Assembly: GCA_028292305.1 (NCBI GenBank)
Contig: JAQGMQ010000349.1
Coordinates: 1 to 9,056, forward strand
DNA from: Rhodoferax sp.
GTDB lineage: Bacteria; Pseudomonadota; Gammaproteobacteria; Burkholderiales; Burkholderiaceae_C
Reading direction: 5' to 3'
Length of the DNA stretch: 9,056 nucleotides
Shown: in pieces, positions 1-5,703 of the stretch
Layout of the letters: each line of letters opens with the position of its first letter
Position numbering within the stretch: the first letter of the stretch is position 1
Translations under genes and position numbers: made by a program
Notes under the pieces: model-generated
Told to the model about the DNA's origin: nothing
Databases searched by the model: none
The model's input: only the letters and a program-made list of their open reading frames with translations

Positions 1-1632
1 CTGGCGTCGAACACCTTCCAGAACTACTTCCGCCTGTACGGCAAGCTGTCGGGCATGACCGGCACGGCCGATACCGAAGCCTATGAATTCCAGGAAATCT
101 ACGGCCTGGAAACCATCGTCATTCCGCCGAACCGCGTGAGCAAGCGTGACGACCAGCTTGACCGCGTCTACAAGACCACGCGCGAGAAATACGAAGCCGC
201 GATCAAGGACATCCGTGAGTGTTATGACCGTGGCCAGCCGGTGCTGGTCGGCACCACGTCGATCGAGAATTCCGAAATCATCGACGCCCTGCTGATCAAG
301 GAAAACCTGCCGCACCAGGTGCTGAACGCCAAGCAACATGCGCGCGAAGCCGACATCGTGGCCCAGGCCGGTCGGCCGAAGATGATCACCATCGCCACCA
401 ACATGGCTGGCCGCGGCACCGACATCGTGCTCGGCGGCAACCTCGAGATGGCGATCAAGGCGGTGGAAGCCAGCGAGGCGCTTGATGAAGCCGGCAAGGC
501 TGCTGAAATTGAACGCGTGCGCGCGCAGTGGACCAAGGACCACGAGACCGTGACCTCGCTCGGCGGCCTGCGCATCATTGCCACCGAACGTCACGAATCG
601 CGCCGCATCGACAACCAGCTGCGCGGCCGTTCCGGCCGCCAGGGCGACCCAGGCTCGTCGCGTTTCTACCTGAGCCTCGACGATCCGCTGATGCGCATCT
701 TCGCGGGTGACCGCGTCAAGTCCATCATGGACCGGCTGAAGATGCCCGACGGCGAAGCCATCGAGGCCGGCATCGTCACGCGCAGCATCGAAAGCGCCCA
801 GCGCAAGGTCGAGGCCCGCAATTTCGACGTGCGCAAACAACTGCTCGAATACGACGACGTCTCCAACGACCAGCGCAAGGTGATTTACCAGCAGCGCAAC
901 GAGATCCTGGATGCCTCGGACCTCAGCGCCCAGATCGCCGGCTTGCGCGAAGGCTGCGTGACCGACCTCGTGCGCCAGTACGTGCCGGCCGACTCGGTGG
1001 AAGAGCAGTGGGACACGCCCGGCTTGGAGAAAGTGCTGAGCGAGGAATGGCAGCTCGACCTGCCTTTGACGCAGGAGGTGCAGGCTGCCAGCGCCATCAC
1101 CGACGAAGACGTGCTCGACAAGGTGGTCAAGGCCGCCGACGCCGCTTTCGACGCCAAGGTCGAGCTGGTGGGCGGCGCCAACTTCACGCAGTTCGAACGC
1201 ATGGTGCTGCTGCAAAGCATCGACACGCATTGGCGTGAACACCTGAGCGCGCTCGACTACCTGCGCCAGGGTATCCATCTGCGCGGCTATGCCCAGAAGC
1301 AGCCCAAGCAGGAATACAAGCGCGAGGCTTTTGAGCTCTTCGGCCAGTTGCTCGACGCCGTCAAGAACGACGTCACCAAAGTGCTGATGACGGTCAAGGT
1401 GCAGTCGAACGAACAGCTCGGCCAGGCCGCCGAAGACATGGAAAGCCGTGGCGAAAGCATCGCCAACATGACCTACACCGCGCCCACCGAAACCGGTGAC
1501 GTGGAAACGCGCGTCGACGACCAGCGTGTGGCGCTGGCCGATGGCGAAGAAGTGCCGCGTGTGGGCCGCAACGACCCTTGCCCTTGCGGCAGCGGCAAGA
1601 AGTACAAGGCCTGTCACGGCAAGCTCGCTTGA
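1..1632 (+). CDS. secA: Preprotein translocase ATPase SecA (3' part)
   Basis: SecA is the cytoplasmic motor that pushes unfolded preproteins through the SecYEG channel using ATP. The frame is open from the first base, so the 5' end lies outside the window; 543 residues are visible of the roughly 900 usual for the family. Visible residues 19-26 read MTGTADTE, a SecA signature. The second nucleotide-binding fold carries NMAGRGTDI (from residue 134) and the arginine-finger helicase motif QLRGRSGRQGDPG (from residue 206). The helical wing and scaffold follow. The last 19 residues form the zinc-binding SecB-docking tail, CPCGSG followed by CHG, with ligands Cys527, Cys529, Cys538 and His539. A strong intrinsic terminator starts 23 bp after the stop, so secA probably ends its transcript here. 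Nothing in the visible part looks damaged. Confidence 0.98.
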   Translation: MASNTFQNYFRLYGKLSGMTGTADTEAYEFQEIYGLETIVIPPNRVSKRDDQLDRVYKTTREKYEAAIKDIRECYDRGQPVLVGTTSIENSEIIDALLIKENLPHQVLNAKQHAREADIVAQAGRPKMITIATNMAGRGTDIVLGGNLEMAIKAVEASEALDEAGKAAEIERVRAQWTKDHETVTSLGGLRIIATERHESRRIDNQLRGRSGRQGDPGSSRFYLSLDDPLMRIFAGDRVKSIMDRLKMPDGEAIEAGIVTRSIESAQRKVEARNFDVRKQLLEYDDVSNDQRKVIYQQRNEILDASDLSAQIAGLREGCVTDLVRQYVPADSVEEQWDTPGLEKVLSEEWQLDLPLTQEVQAASAITDEDVLDKVVKAADAAFDAKVELVGGANFTQFERMVLLQSIDTHWREHLSALDYLRQGIHLRGYAQKQPKQEYKREAFELFGQLLDAVKNDVTKVLMTVKVQSNEQLGQAAEDMESRGESIANMTYTAPTETGDVETRVDDQRVALADGEEVPRVGRNDPCPCGSGKKYKACHGKLA

Positions 1633-1654
1633 GCGGCAGGATGTGATTGGAAAG

Positions 1655-1678
1655 AAACGGGCTGCGGCCCGTTTTTTT
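1655..1678 (+). terminator. Intrinsic terminator after secA
   Basis: A perfect 8-bp stem, AAACGGGC pairing with GCCCGTTT, encloses a TGCG tetraloop at 1663-1666. It runs directly into a tract of seven T (1672-1678), three of which belong to the stem. It lies 23 bp after the secA stop and before argJ, the classic form of a Rho-independent terminator. Confidence 0.93.
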
Positions 1679-1699
1679 GACTTCGGTTTTTCGGATAAT
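1671..1699 (+). promoter_or_regulatory. Possible weak argJ promoter
   Basis: GATAAT at 1694-1699 matches five of six bases of the sigma-70 -10 consensus and lies 24 bp before the argJ ATG. A -35 box at the usual 17-bp distance would fall on GTTTTT at 1671-1676, which is poor and overlaps the secA terminator. argJ needs a promoter after that terminator and only about 45 bp remain before its ATG, so the site is plausible but weakly supported. The ribosome binding site is also weak (GAAAG at 1713-1717). Confidence 0.3.
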
Positions 1700-1723
1700 C
1701 CAGAGAATTTTTGAAAGCACGCG

Positions 1724-2953
1724 ATGCCTGTTCACCTGTCCGCTCCCAATCCTGCCGATCTGCATCCCGTGCCTGGCGTTCGCCTGGGCATCGCCGAAGC
1801 CGGCGTGCGCAAGGCCAACCGCAAGGACCTGACCGTGGTGCTGATCGACGAGGGCGCGTCGGTCTCGGGCGTGTTCACGCAGAACCGCTTTTGCGCCGCG
1901 CCGGTGCAAATCTGCCGCGACCATCTGGCGCGTGATCTTGGCATCCGCGCCATGTTGATCAACACCGGCAACGCCAACGCCGGCACGGGCGACGACGGCC
2001 TGATGCGCGCCCGCACCACCTGCATCTCGCTGGCACGCCACCTGAACATCGCGCCCGAGCAGATCCTGCCGTTCTCGACCGGCGTGATCATGGAGCCGCT
2101 GCCCAGCGACCGCATCGAAGCCGGCCTGCCCGCCGCGCTGGCCGATGCACAGGCCGACCACTGGGCCCGCGCCGCAGAAGCCATCATGACCACCGACACG
2201 CTGCCCAAGGCCTTCAGCACGCAAGTGCAGTTGGGCGGCGCTACGGTAAGCATCACCGGCATCAGCAAGGGCGCCGGCATGATCCGGCCCAACATGGCCA
2301 CCATGCTGGGCTTCCTGGCTACCGACGCCTGCATCGACCAGGCGTTGATGGCGCAACTGGCCAAGGACCTGGCCGATGCCTCGTTCAACCGCGTGACCAT
2401 CGACGGCGACACCTCCACCAACGATTCGTTCGTGGTCATCGCCACCAACCAGGCCGCGCATGCGCCGATCACCGCGTGGGACAGTGCCGAAGGCCAGGCC
2501 CTGAAGGCCGCAATGCAGTCGGTGGCGCAAAAGCTGGCCCAGGCCATCGTGCGCGACGGCGAAGGCGCGACCAAGTTCATCACCATCAAGGTCGACGGCG
2601 GCAAGACCGGCGCCGAATGCCGCCTGGTGGCCTATGCCATCGCCCATTCGCCGCTGGTGAAGACGGCCTTTTTCGCCAGCGACCCGAACCTCGGCCGCAT
2701 CCTGGCGGCCGTGGGTTACGCCGGCATCGGCGATCTGGACCAGACGCTGATCGACCTGTACCTGGACGACGTGCATGTCGCGGTGAAGGGCGGGCGCAAC
2801 CCAGCCTACCGTGAGGAAGACGGTCAACGGGTGATGAAACAAAGCGAGATCACCGTGCGCGTGGTACTGGGCCGAGGCGCCGCCGCGGATACGGTGTGGA
2901 CCTGCGACCTGAGCCACGACTACGTCACCATCAACGCGGATTACCGGTCATGA
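1724..2953 (+). CDS. argJ: Glutamate N-acetyltransferase / amino-acid acetyltransferase ArgJ
   Basis: ArgJ moves the acetyl group from N-acetylornithine to glutamate, closing the acetyl cycle of arginine synthesis in the cytoplasm. Some members also make N-acetylglutamate from acetyl-CoA; the sequence alone does not show whether this one is bifunctional. The 409 residues are close to the usual length. The proenzyme cuts itself into alpha and beta chains before the nucleophilic threonine in the motif KGAGMIRPNMATML, here between Ala192 and Thr193. The oxyanion-hole region STG lies at 118-120. The protein ends in the family-typical TINADYRS. The ATG at 1724 fits the conserved N-terminus PGVRLGIAEAGVRK and follows only a weak GAAAG binding site. 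The TGA stop at 2951-2953 overlaps an ATG at 2950 (ATGA) that opens the repeat-encoded frame in the next spacer. Confidence 0.97.
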   Translation: MPVHLSAPNPADLHPVPGVRLGIAEAGVRKANRKDLTVVLIDEGASVSGVFTQNRFCAAPVQICRDHLARDLGIRAMLINTGNANAGTGDDGLMRARTTCISLARHLNIAPEQILPFSTGVIMEPLPSDRIEAGLPAALADAQADHWARAAEAIMTTDTLPKAFSTQVQLGGATVSITGISKGAGMIRPNMATMLGFLATDACIDQALMAQLAKDLADASFNRVTIDGDTSTNDSFVVIATNQAAHAPITAWDSAEGQALKAAMQSVAQKLAQAIVRDGEGATKFITIKVDGGKTGAECRLVAYAIAHSPLVKTAFFASDPNLGRILAAVGYAGIGDLDQTLIDLYLDDVHVAVKGGRNPAYREEDGQRVMKQSEITVRVVLGRGAAADTVWTCDLSHDYVTINADYRS

Positions 2954-3120
2954 ACCCCCACGCTCATCACTGCGTGTATTCGCTGCCCCCCGAGGGGGCT
3001 GGTCTCCCTTGGGGCGGCCCGGCGGAAAACAGGAGCCCCCACGCTCATCACTGCCTGTATTCGCTGCCCCCTGAGGGGGCTGGTCTCCCTTGGGGCGGCC
3101 CGGCGGGAGACCGCTCATGA
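2950..3120 (+). CDS. Repeat-encoded small open frame between argJ and the ATPase gene (hypothetical)
   Basis: This 56-codon frame starts with an ATG that overlaps the argJ stop (ATGA at 2950-2953). It ends in a TGA that overlaps the ATG of the next gene (ATGA at 3117-3120). It consists of two 27-residue units. Each contains PHAHHC, then V or L, then YSLPPEGAGLPWGGPA; the first ends in ENRS and the second in GDRS. There is no clear Shine-Dalgarno before it, so any translation would depend on ribosomes finishing argJ. I know of no protein family for it. The likeliest use, if any, is to carry ribosomes across the spacer, since the peptide itself is low in complexity. It may equally be an accident of GC-rich repeats, which lack stops in several frames; the opposite strand is open here too. 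Confidence 0.25.
   Translation: MNPHAHHCVYSLPPEGAGLPWGGPAENRSPHAHHCLYSLPPEGAGLPWGGPAGDRS
2955..3025 (+). repeat. Intergenic repeat, copy 1 (71 bp)
   Basis: The unit begins CCCCCACGCTCATCACTGCG and ends TTGGGGCGGCCCGGCGG. It starts one base after the argJ stop. It contains a 6-bp palindromic stem, GCCCCC (2985-2990) with GGGGGC (2994-2999), closed by a CGA triloop. It differs from copy 2 at only 2 of 71 positions, one of them in the triloop. I recall similar GC-rich palindromic elements between genes in Comamonadaceae genomes, which I could not check here. No transposase accompanies it. Confidence 0.92.
3036..3106 (+). repeat. Intergenic repeat, copy 2 (71 bp)
   Basis: This is a direct, near-perfect second copy starting 81 bp after copy 1, separated from it by 10 bp. 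The stem GCCCCC (3066-3071) and GGGGGC (3075-3080) is fully kept, and the C-to-T change falls in the triloop (TGA). The spacing of 81 is a multiple of three, so both copies are read in the same frame. Its right edge runs into the ribosome binding site of the DUF815 ATPase gene. Confidence 0.92.
3082..3112 (+). promoter_or_regulatory. Hairpin covering the ribosome binding site of the DUF815 ATPase gene
   Basis: GGTCTCCC at 3082-3089, inside repeat copy 2, is perfectly complementary to GGGAGACC at 3105-3112, with a 15-nt loop. GGGAG (3105-3109) is the best Shine-Dalgarno for the ATG at 3117, seven bases downstream. In mRNA the 8-bp stem would hide it. Copy 1 carries the same GGTCTCCC at 3001-3008, which could compete for the pairing. 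The complementarity is seen directly; a role in translation control is inferred. Confidence 0.5.
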
Positions 3121-3983
3121 ATGAAAAATTCGAACGCCTGATCGACCGCGCCGAGTACCTGCTGCAGCGCATCGAGCAGATCCTGCCGCAGCCGCTTTCC
3201 GCGCCCGACTGGAACGCCTCCATCGCCTACCGCTACCGCAAGCGCAGCTCGGGCCACGGCAACCTGGAGCCGGTGCGGCAGGTGGGTGCCATGCGCCTGG
3301 AAGACCTGAAGGAAATCGATGGCCAGAAGGAAAAGATACAGCGCAACACGCTGCAGTTCGTCGAAGGCAAGCCGGCCAACACCGTGCTGTTGACAGGCGC
3401 ACGCGGCACCGGCAAGTCGTCGTTGATCCGTGCCTGCCTGCACGCCTATGCCGAGCGTGGCCTGCGGCTGATCGAGGTCGACAAGGCCGACCTGGTCGAC
3501 CTGCCCGACATCATCGACGTGGTGGCCGCGCGACCCGAAAAATTCATGGTGTTCTGCGACGACCTGAGCTTCGAGGATGGCGAGCCCGGCTACAAGGCGC
3601 TGAAGTCGATCCTCGACGGCTCGGTGTCGGCCGCGTCGCCCAACGTGCTGATCTACGCCACCAGCAACCGCCGCCACCTGCTGCCCGAGTACATGAAGGA
3701 AAACCTCACGTACAAACTCACGGACGATGGCGAAGTGCACCCCGGAGAAGTGGTCGAAGAGAAGATTTCGCTTTCGGAACGCTTTGGCCTGTGGGTCAGC
3801 TTCTACCCGTTCTCACAGGACGAATATTTGGCCATCGTGGCGCAGTGGCTGCGCTCGTTCCACGTGGCCGAACCCGCCATCGCCGCAGCCCGGCCTGAGT
3901 CGCTGGTGTGGGCGCTGGAGCGCGGTTCCCGCAGCGGCCGGGTGGCCTACCAGTTTGCGCGCGACTACGCGGGCAAACTGTGA
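3117..3983 (+). CDS. DUF815-type AAA+ P-loop ATPase of unknown role
   Basis: This 288-residue protein resembles the DUF815 family of bacterial AAA+ ATPases. Its substrate and partners are not established. Walker A is GARGTGKS at residues 94-101. Walker B is FMVFCDD at 143-149, ending in Asp148-Asp149. A sensor-1 asparagine lies in YATSNRRHLLPE (Asn184), followed by two arginines. The N-terminal ~60 residues are predicted helical (RLIDRAEYLLQRIEQIL) and may hold partners. I see no membrane segment or signal peptide, so it should be cytosolic. I chose the ATG at 3117 because it follows GGGAG by seven bases and gives MNEKFERL; a TTG at 3090 lies inside the repeat and is unlikely. Repeats flank the gene on both sides. 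It lies downstream of argJ on the same strand, with possible translational coupling. Confidence 0.9.
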   Translation: MNEKFERLIDRAEYLLQRIEQILPQPLSAPDWNASIAYRYRKRSSGHGNLEPVRQVGAMRLEDLKEIDGQKEKIQRNTLQFVEGKPANTVLLTGARGTGKSSLIRACLHAYAERGLRLIEVDKADLVDLPDIIDVVAARPEKFMVFCDDLSFEDGEPGYKALKSILDGSVSAASPNVLIYATSNRRHLLPEYMKENLTYKLTDDGEVHPGEVVEEKISLSERFGLWVSFYPFSQDEYLAIVAQWLRSFHVAEPAIAAARPESLVWALERGSRSGRVAYQFARDYAGKL

Positions 3984-4087
3984 GTCCCCACGCTTGTCAC
4001 TGCGTGTACTGCGCTGCCCCCCGAGGGGGGCGGGCCCTGCTTGGGGTGGCCCGGCGCGGCCGCCACACGGCTGCGGCATGCGCATGA
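3980..4087 (+). CDS. Repeat-encoded small open frame between the ATPase gene and mutT (hypothetical)
   Basis: A 35-codon frame opens with a GTG overlapping the ATPase stop (GTGA at 3980-3983). It closes with a TGA overlapping the mutT ATG (ATGA at 4084-4087). Its first residues, SPHACHCVY, resemble the PHAHHCVY of the frame before the ATPase gene. A one-base insertion in this repeat copy then shifts the peptide to CAAPRGG. The layout repeats that of the previous spacer, which is the main reason to list it. No Shine-Dalgarno and no known protein family are seen; it may not be translated. Confidence 0.2.
   Translation: MSPHACHCVYCAAPRGGRALLGVARRGRHTAAACA
3986..4056 (+). repeat. Intergenic repeat, copy 3 (diverged)
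   Basis: It begins CCCCACGCTTGTCACTGCGTGTA, two bases after the ATPase stop, in the same orientation as copies 1 and 2. Relative to copy 1 it has two single-base insertions and substitutions between the palindrome and the TTGGGG block. The palindrome remains (GCCCCC at 4016-4021 with GGGGGC at 4026-4031, loop CGAG). A second 6-bp stem is possible between CGGGCC (4031-4036) and GGCCCG (4048-4053). The two stems share base 4031, so they would compete there. Confidence 0.85.
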
Positions 4088-4554
4088 ATCCGCTGGTGGC
4101 CGACGGCGATCGTCCGCGTGAAGGCGGCCCCGACCGGGCGGTGGTCGATGTCGCCGTGGGGGTGTTGATCCAGCCGGATGGCCAGTTCCTCGTCACCTCT
4201 CGCCCCGCAGGCAAGGTCTACGCGGGCTACTGGGAATTTCCTGGCGGCAAACTCGAAGCCGGCGAGACCGTGGAGCAGGCCCTGCGACGCGAGTTGCACG
4301 AAGAGCTCGGCATCGACATCGGTCCGGCCGAGCCCTGGAAGGTGGAAGTGGTCGACTATCCGCACGCGCTGGTGCGGCTCAACTTCTGCAAGGTGTTTGC
4401 GTGGACGGGCGAACTGCAGATGCGCGAAGCCCAGACGTTTGCCTGGCAGACTCTGCCGCTCAGCGTAAGCCCGGTCTTGCCCGGGACTGTGCCCGTGCTG
4501 GCCTGGCTGGCCGAAGAACGCGGCTTCGCAGGCGCGACCTTCTCGGCTGCCTGA
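4084..4554 (+). CDS. mutT: MutT-type Nudix hydrolase (8-oxo-dGTP diphosphatase)
   Basis: MutT cleans the nucleotide pool by hydrolysing 8-oxo-dGTP to the monophosphate, which prevents A:T to C:G mutations. From the ATG at 4084 the protein has 156 residues, somewhat longer than E. coli MutT. The full Nudix box, G-x5-E-x7-REUxEExGU, lies at residues 55-77, with metal-binding glutamates in RELHEELG (70-76). The preceding SRPAGKVYAGYWEFPGGKLE closely matches the MutT type. An ATG at 4078 in the same frame would add two residues. I prefer 4084 because it forms ATGA with the upstream small frame; neither start has a good Shine-Dalgarno. Nearness to secA and yacG is as in E. coli and supports true MutT. 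The gene meets yacG tail to tail 16 bp downstream. Confidence 0.92.
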   Translation: MNPLVADGDRPREGGPDRAVVDVAVGVLIQPDGQFLVTSRPAGKVYAGYWEFPGGKLEAGETVEQALRRELHEELGIDIGPAEPWKVEVVDYPHALVRLNFCKVFAWTGELQMREAQTFAWQTLPLSVSPVLPGTVPVLAWLAEERGFAGATFSAA

Positions 4555-4559
4555 GCCAT

Positions 4560-4592
4560 CGGCGTCGCGGCTACTGCAGCTTCGCGTCGCCG
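4560..4592. terminator. Possible bidirectional hairpin between mutT and yacG
   Basis: CGGCGTCGCG (4560-4569) pairs with CGCGTCGCCG (4583-4592) over ten positions with one T-T mismatch. GCT and AGC in the loop can add three pairs. It spans the 16-bp gap between the converging genes and enters the last codons of yacG. It has no T tract on either side, so it is not a standard intrinsic terminator; its position is the main argument. Confidence 0.4.
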
Positions 4593-4777
4593 TAGAGCTG
4601 GTCTTCCGGCGGCGCCTCGGCCGGCACGGCAAAACTTTCGCTGGCCCAGGCGCCCAGGTCGATGTTCTTGCAGCGTTCGCTGCAAAACGGCCGGTAGCGG
4701 TTGCTGGCGGCGTACAGGCTGTCGCCCTTGCAGGTCGGGCAGGCGACCCATTTTTCGGGAACGGATGAATCGGACAT
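4571..4777 (-). CDS. yacG: DNA gyrase inhibitor / zinc-finger protein YacG
   Basis: YacG is a small zinc-binding protein that in E. coli binds GyrB and inhibits gyrase. This 68-residue protein has the family's C-x2-C-x15-C-x3-C zinc site exactly: Cys13, Cys16, Cys32 and Cys36, in CPTCKGD and FCSERCKNIDLG. The conserved IDLGAW follows at 39-44. The C-terminus is acidic and proline-rich, probably flexible. The ATG has a GGAG site eight bases upstream (complement of 4786-4789). It follows zapD in the same direction after a 145-bp gap, in the coaE-zapD-yacG order known from E. coli. Confidence 0.93.
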   Translation of the reverse strand: MSDSSVPEKWVACPTCKGDSLYAASNRYRPFCSERCKNIDLGAWASESFAVPAEAPPEDQLYGDAKLQ

Positions 4778-4922
4778 GTCAATGGCTCCGTGGCGCGAGA
4801 CGCCAACTGCGAAGGATGTTCAAGGATAGCGCCTCGAGAATTGGCGCGCCAGAAGCTGGGGAATGACCGGTGACGGAGGCGGGCTCAAGCCGCAAGCACC
4901 GCCCTGGCCTAAGCTGGACCCA
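4778..4922. other. Intergenic gap between zapD and yacG
   Basis: This 145-bp gap holds the yacG ribosome binding site and no convincing gene. A perfect 10-bp palindrome, TGGCGCGCCA, lies at 4842-4851. A weak stem of GGCGG (4878-4882) with CCGCC (4899-4903) has a 16-base loop. I see no good -35/-10 pair for yacG, so whether yacG is read from the upstream operon or its own promoter is open. Confidence 0.6.
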
Positions 4923-5678
4923 TCAAGCGCACAGCGCGAGTTCGAACGATGCATCGACGCTCGCGGGGTGCAGCCGGTCGTCGGCCTCGTGCCGCATCAG
5001 CCGCACCGACACCATCAGCCGGTTGCCGCTGATCTCCGGGATCAGCTCCAACGCGCCATCGATGCGCAGGCGCAGCAACTGGTACGTGCGGCCCTGCGGC
5101 AGCGTCTGCTGGAACTGGCCGGCCAGTGCCGCCACCTTCTGCGGTGCGCCCGAGTCGCGCAGCATCTTCAGCAGATGGTGGATCGACTCGGCCAGCGGCG
5201 CCAGCGACGAGGCCCAGCCCTCGATCGCGTGGCGACGTTCCGACGTGGGTTTGTGCTGCCAGGCGTAATAGGCGGGCAGATCGAATTCGCAGGTGCCGCC
5301 AGGGATGCCGATGCGGCTGCGCAGGCTCATGAGCCAGTCGTTTTCGGTAAGGTCGTGCCCGGCCTTGCCGGCCTGCTGGTGCAGCGCGGTGAAACAGCGG
5401 TCGAGCTGGTTGACCACTTCGTCCAGACGGTCTTCGGCGATCGACGGGTTGCCGCGGTAGCCGTTGAGCACGGCCTTCTGCCGTTCCAGGTCTTTCAGCA
5501 CCTCCGACTTCAGGTCGGCACGGGCGGCGACATCCATGACTTCAAAGATGGTGGCCAGTGCGTAGTGGTGGTCGAGCGCCTGTTCGCGCGGGACGAGCTC
5601 TCCAAGCCGCCGGAACAAATGCTCCAGCCGCAGGTAGGTACGGATGCGTTCGTTAAATGGGTATTCGTAGAGGATCAC
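4923..5678 (-). CDS. zapD: Cell division protein ZapD (DUF1342)
   Basis: ZapD binds the C-terminal tail of FtsZ and bundles FtsZ filaments in the division ring; it is cytosolic. The 251 residues fit the family length (about 250). The N-terminus ILYEYPFNERIRTYLRLEHL is the conserved ZapD opening. The middle contains GNPSIAEDRLDEVVNQLD, and later the beta-rich part carries CEFDLPAYYAWQH. I chose the GTG at 5678 because the family similarity begins exactly there; upstream codons in frame read HWKKCR and are not conserved. It lies 25 bp after the coaE stop. GGA is near, but it sits better for an out-of-frame ATG at 5685 that opens a ten-residue mini-frame overlapping this start. Confidence 0.94.
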   Translation of the reverse strand: MILYEYPFNERIRTYLRLEHLFRRLGELVPREQALDHHYALATIFEVMDVAARADLKSEVLKDLERQKAVLNGYRGNPSIAEDRLDEVVNQLDRCFTALHQQAGKAGHDLTENDWLMSLRSRIGIPGGTCEFDLPAYYAWQHKPTSERRHAIEGWASSLAPLAESIHHLLKMLRDSGAPQKVAALAGQFQQTLPQGRTYQLLRLRIDGALELIPEISGNRLMVSVRLMRHEADDRLHPASVDASFELALCA

Positions 5679-5685
5679 GCGGCAT
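5653..5685 (-). CDS. Ten-codon mini-frame overlapping the zapD start (hypothetical)
   Basis: On the minus strand an ATG at 5685-5683 lies five bases after GGAAA-like purines. It reads MPRDPLRIPI and then TAA at 5655-5653. It overlaps the zapD GTG start in another frame. If ribosomes use it, it would compete with or feed zapD initiation. It may well be chance; nothing shows conservation. Confidence 0.15.
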   Translation of the reverse strand: MPRDPLRIPI

Positions 5686-5703
5686 TTTTTCCAGTGGCGG
5701 GAA

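Noticed and set aside
1677..1699. TTGACT at 1677-1682 with GATAAT at 1694-1699 as an argJ promoter
   Set aside because: The boxes match the consensus well but are only 11 bp apart, too close for a sigma-70 promoter.
1394..2917. A 507-codon open frame on the minus strand across argJ
   Set aside because: It is antisense to an unmistakable argJ and part of secA, and its composition is His-, Gly- and Ala-rich as expected from the mirrored codon bias of GC-rich genes.
2955..3106. Tandem repeats as a CRISPR array
   Set aside because: Only two long units separated by 10 bp, with no variable spacers of normal size and no cas genes.
3090..3116. TTG at 3090 as the ATPase start
   Set aside because: It would put repeat sequence into the protein and lacks its own binding site; the ATG at 3117 has GGGAG at proper distance.
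2948..3223. Minus-strand frame through the repeats with PPGRPKGDQPP units
   Set aside because: It runs into the antisense of the ATPase gene, has no ribosome binding site, and is explained by the stop-free repeat. The plus-strand frame has the better start and stop context.
4842..4851. TGGCGCGCCA palindrome as an operator
   Set aside because: A single 10-bp GC palindrome is expected by chance in such DNA, and no promoter boxes are near it.
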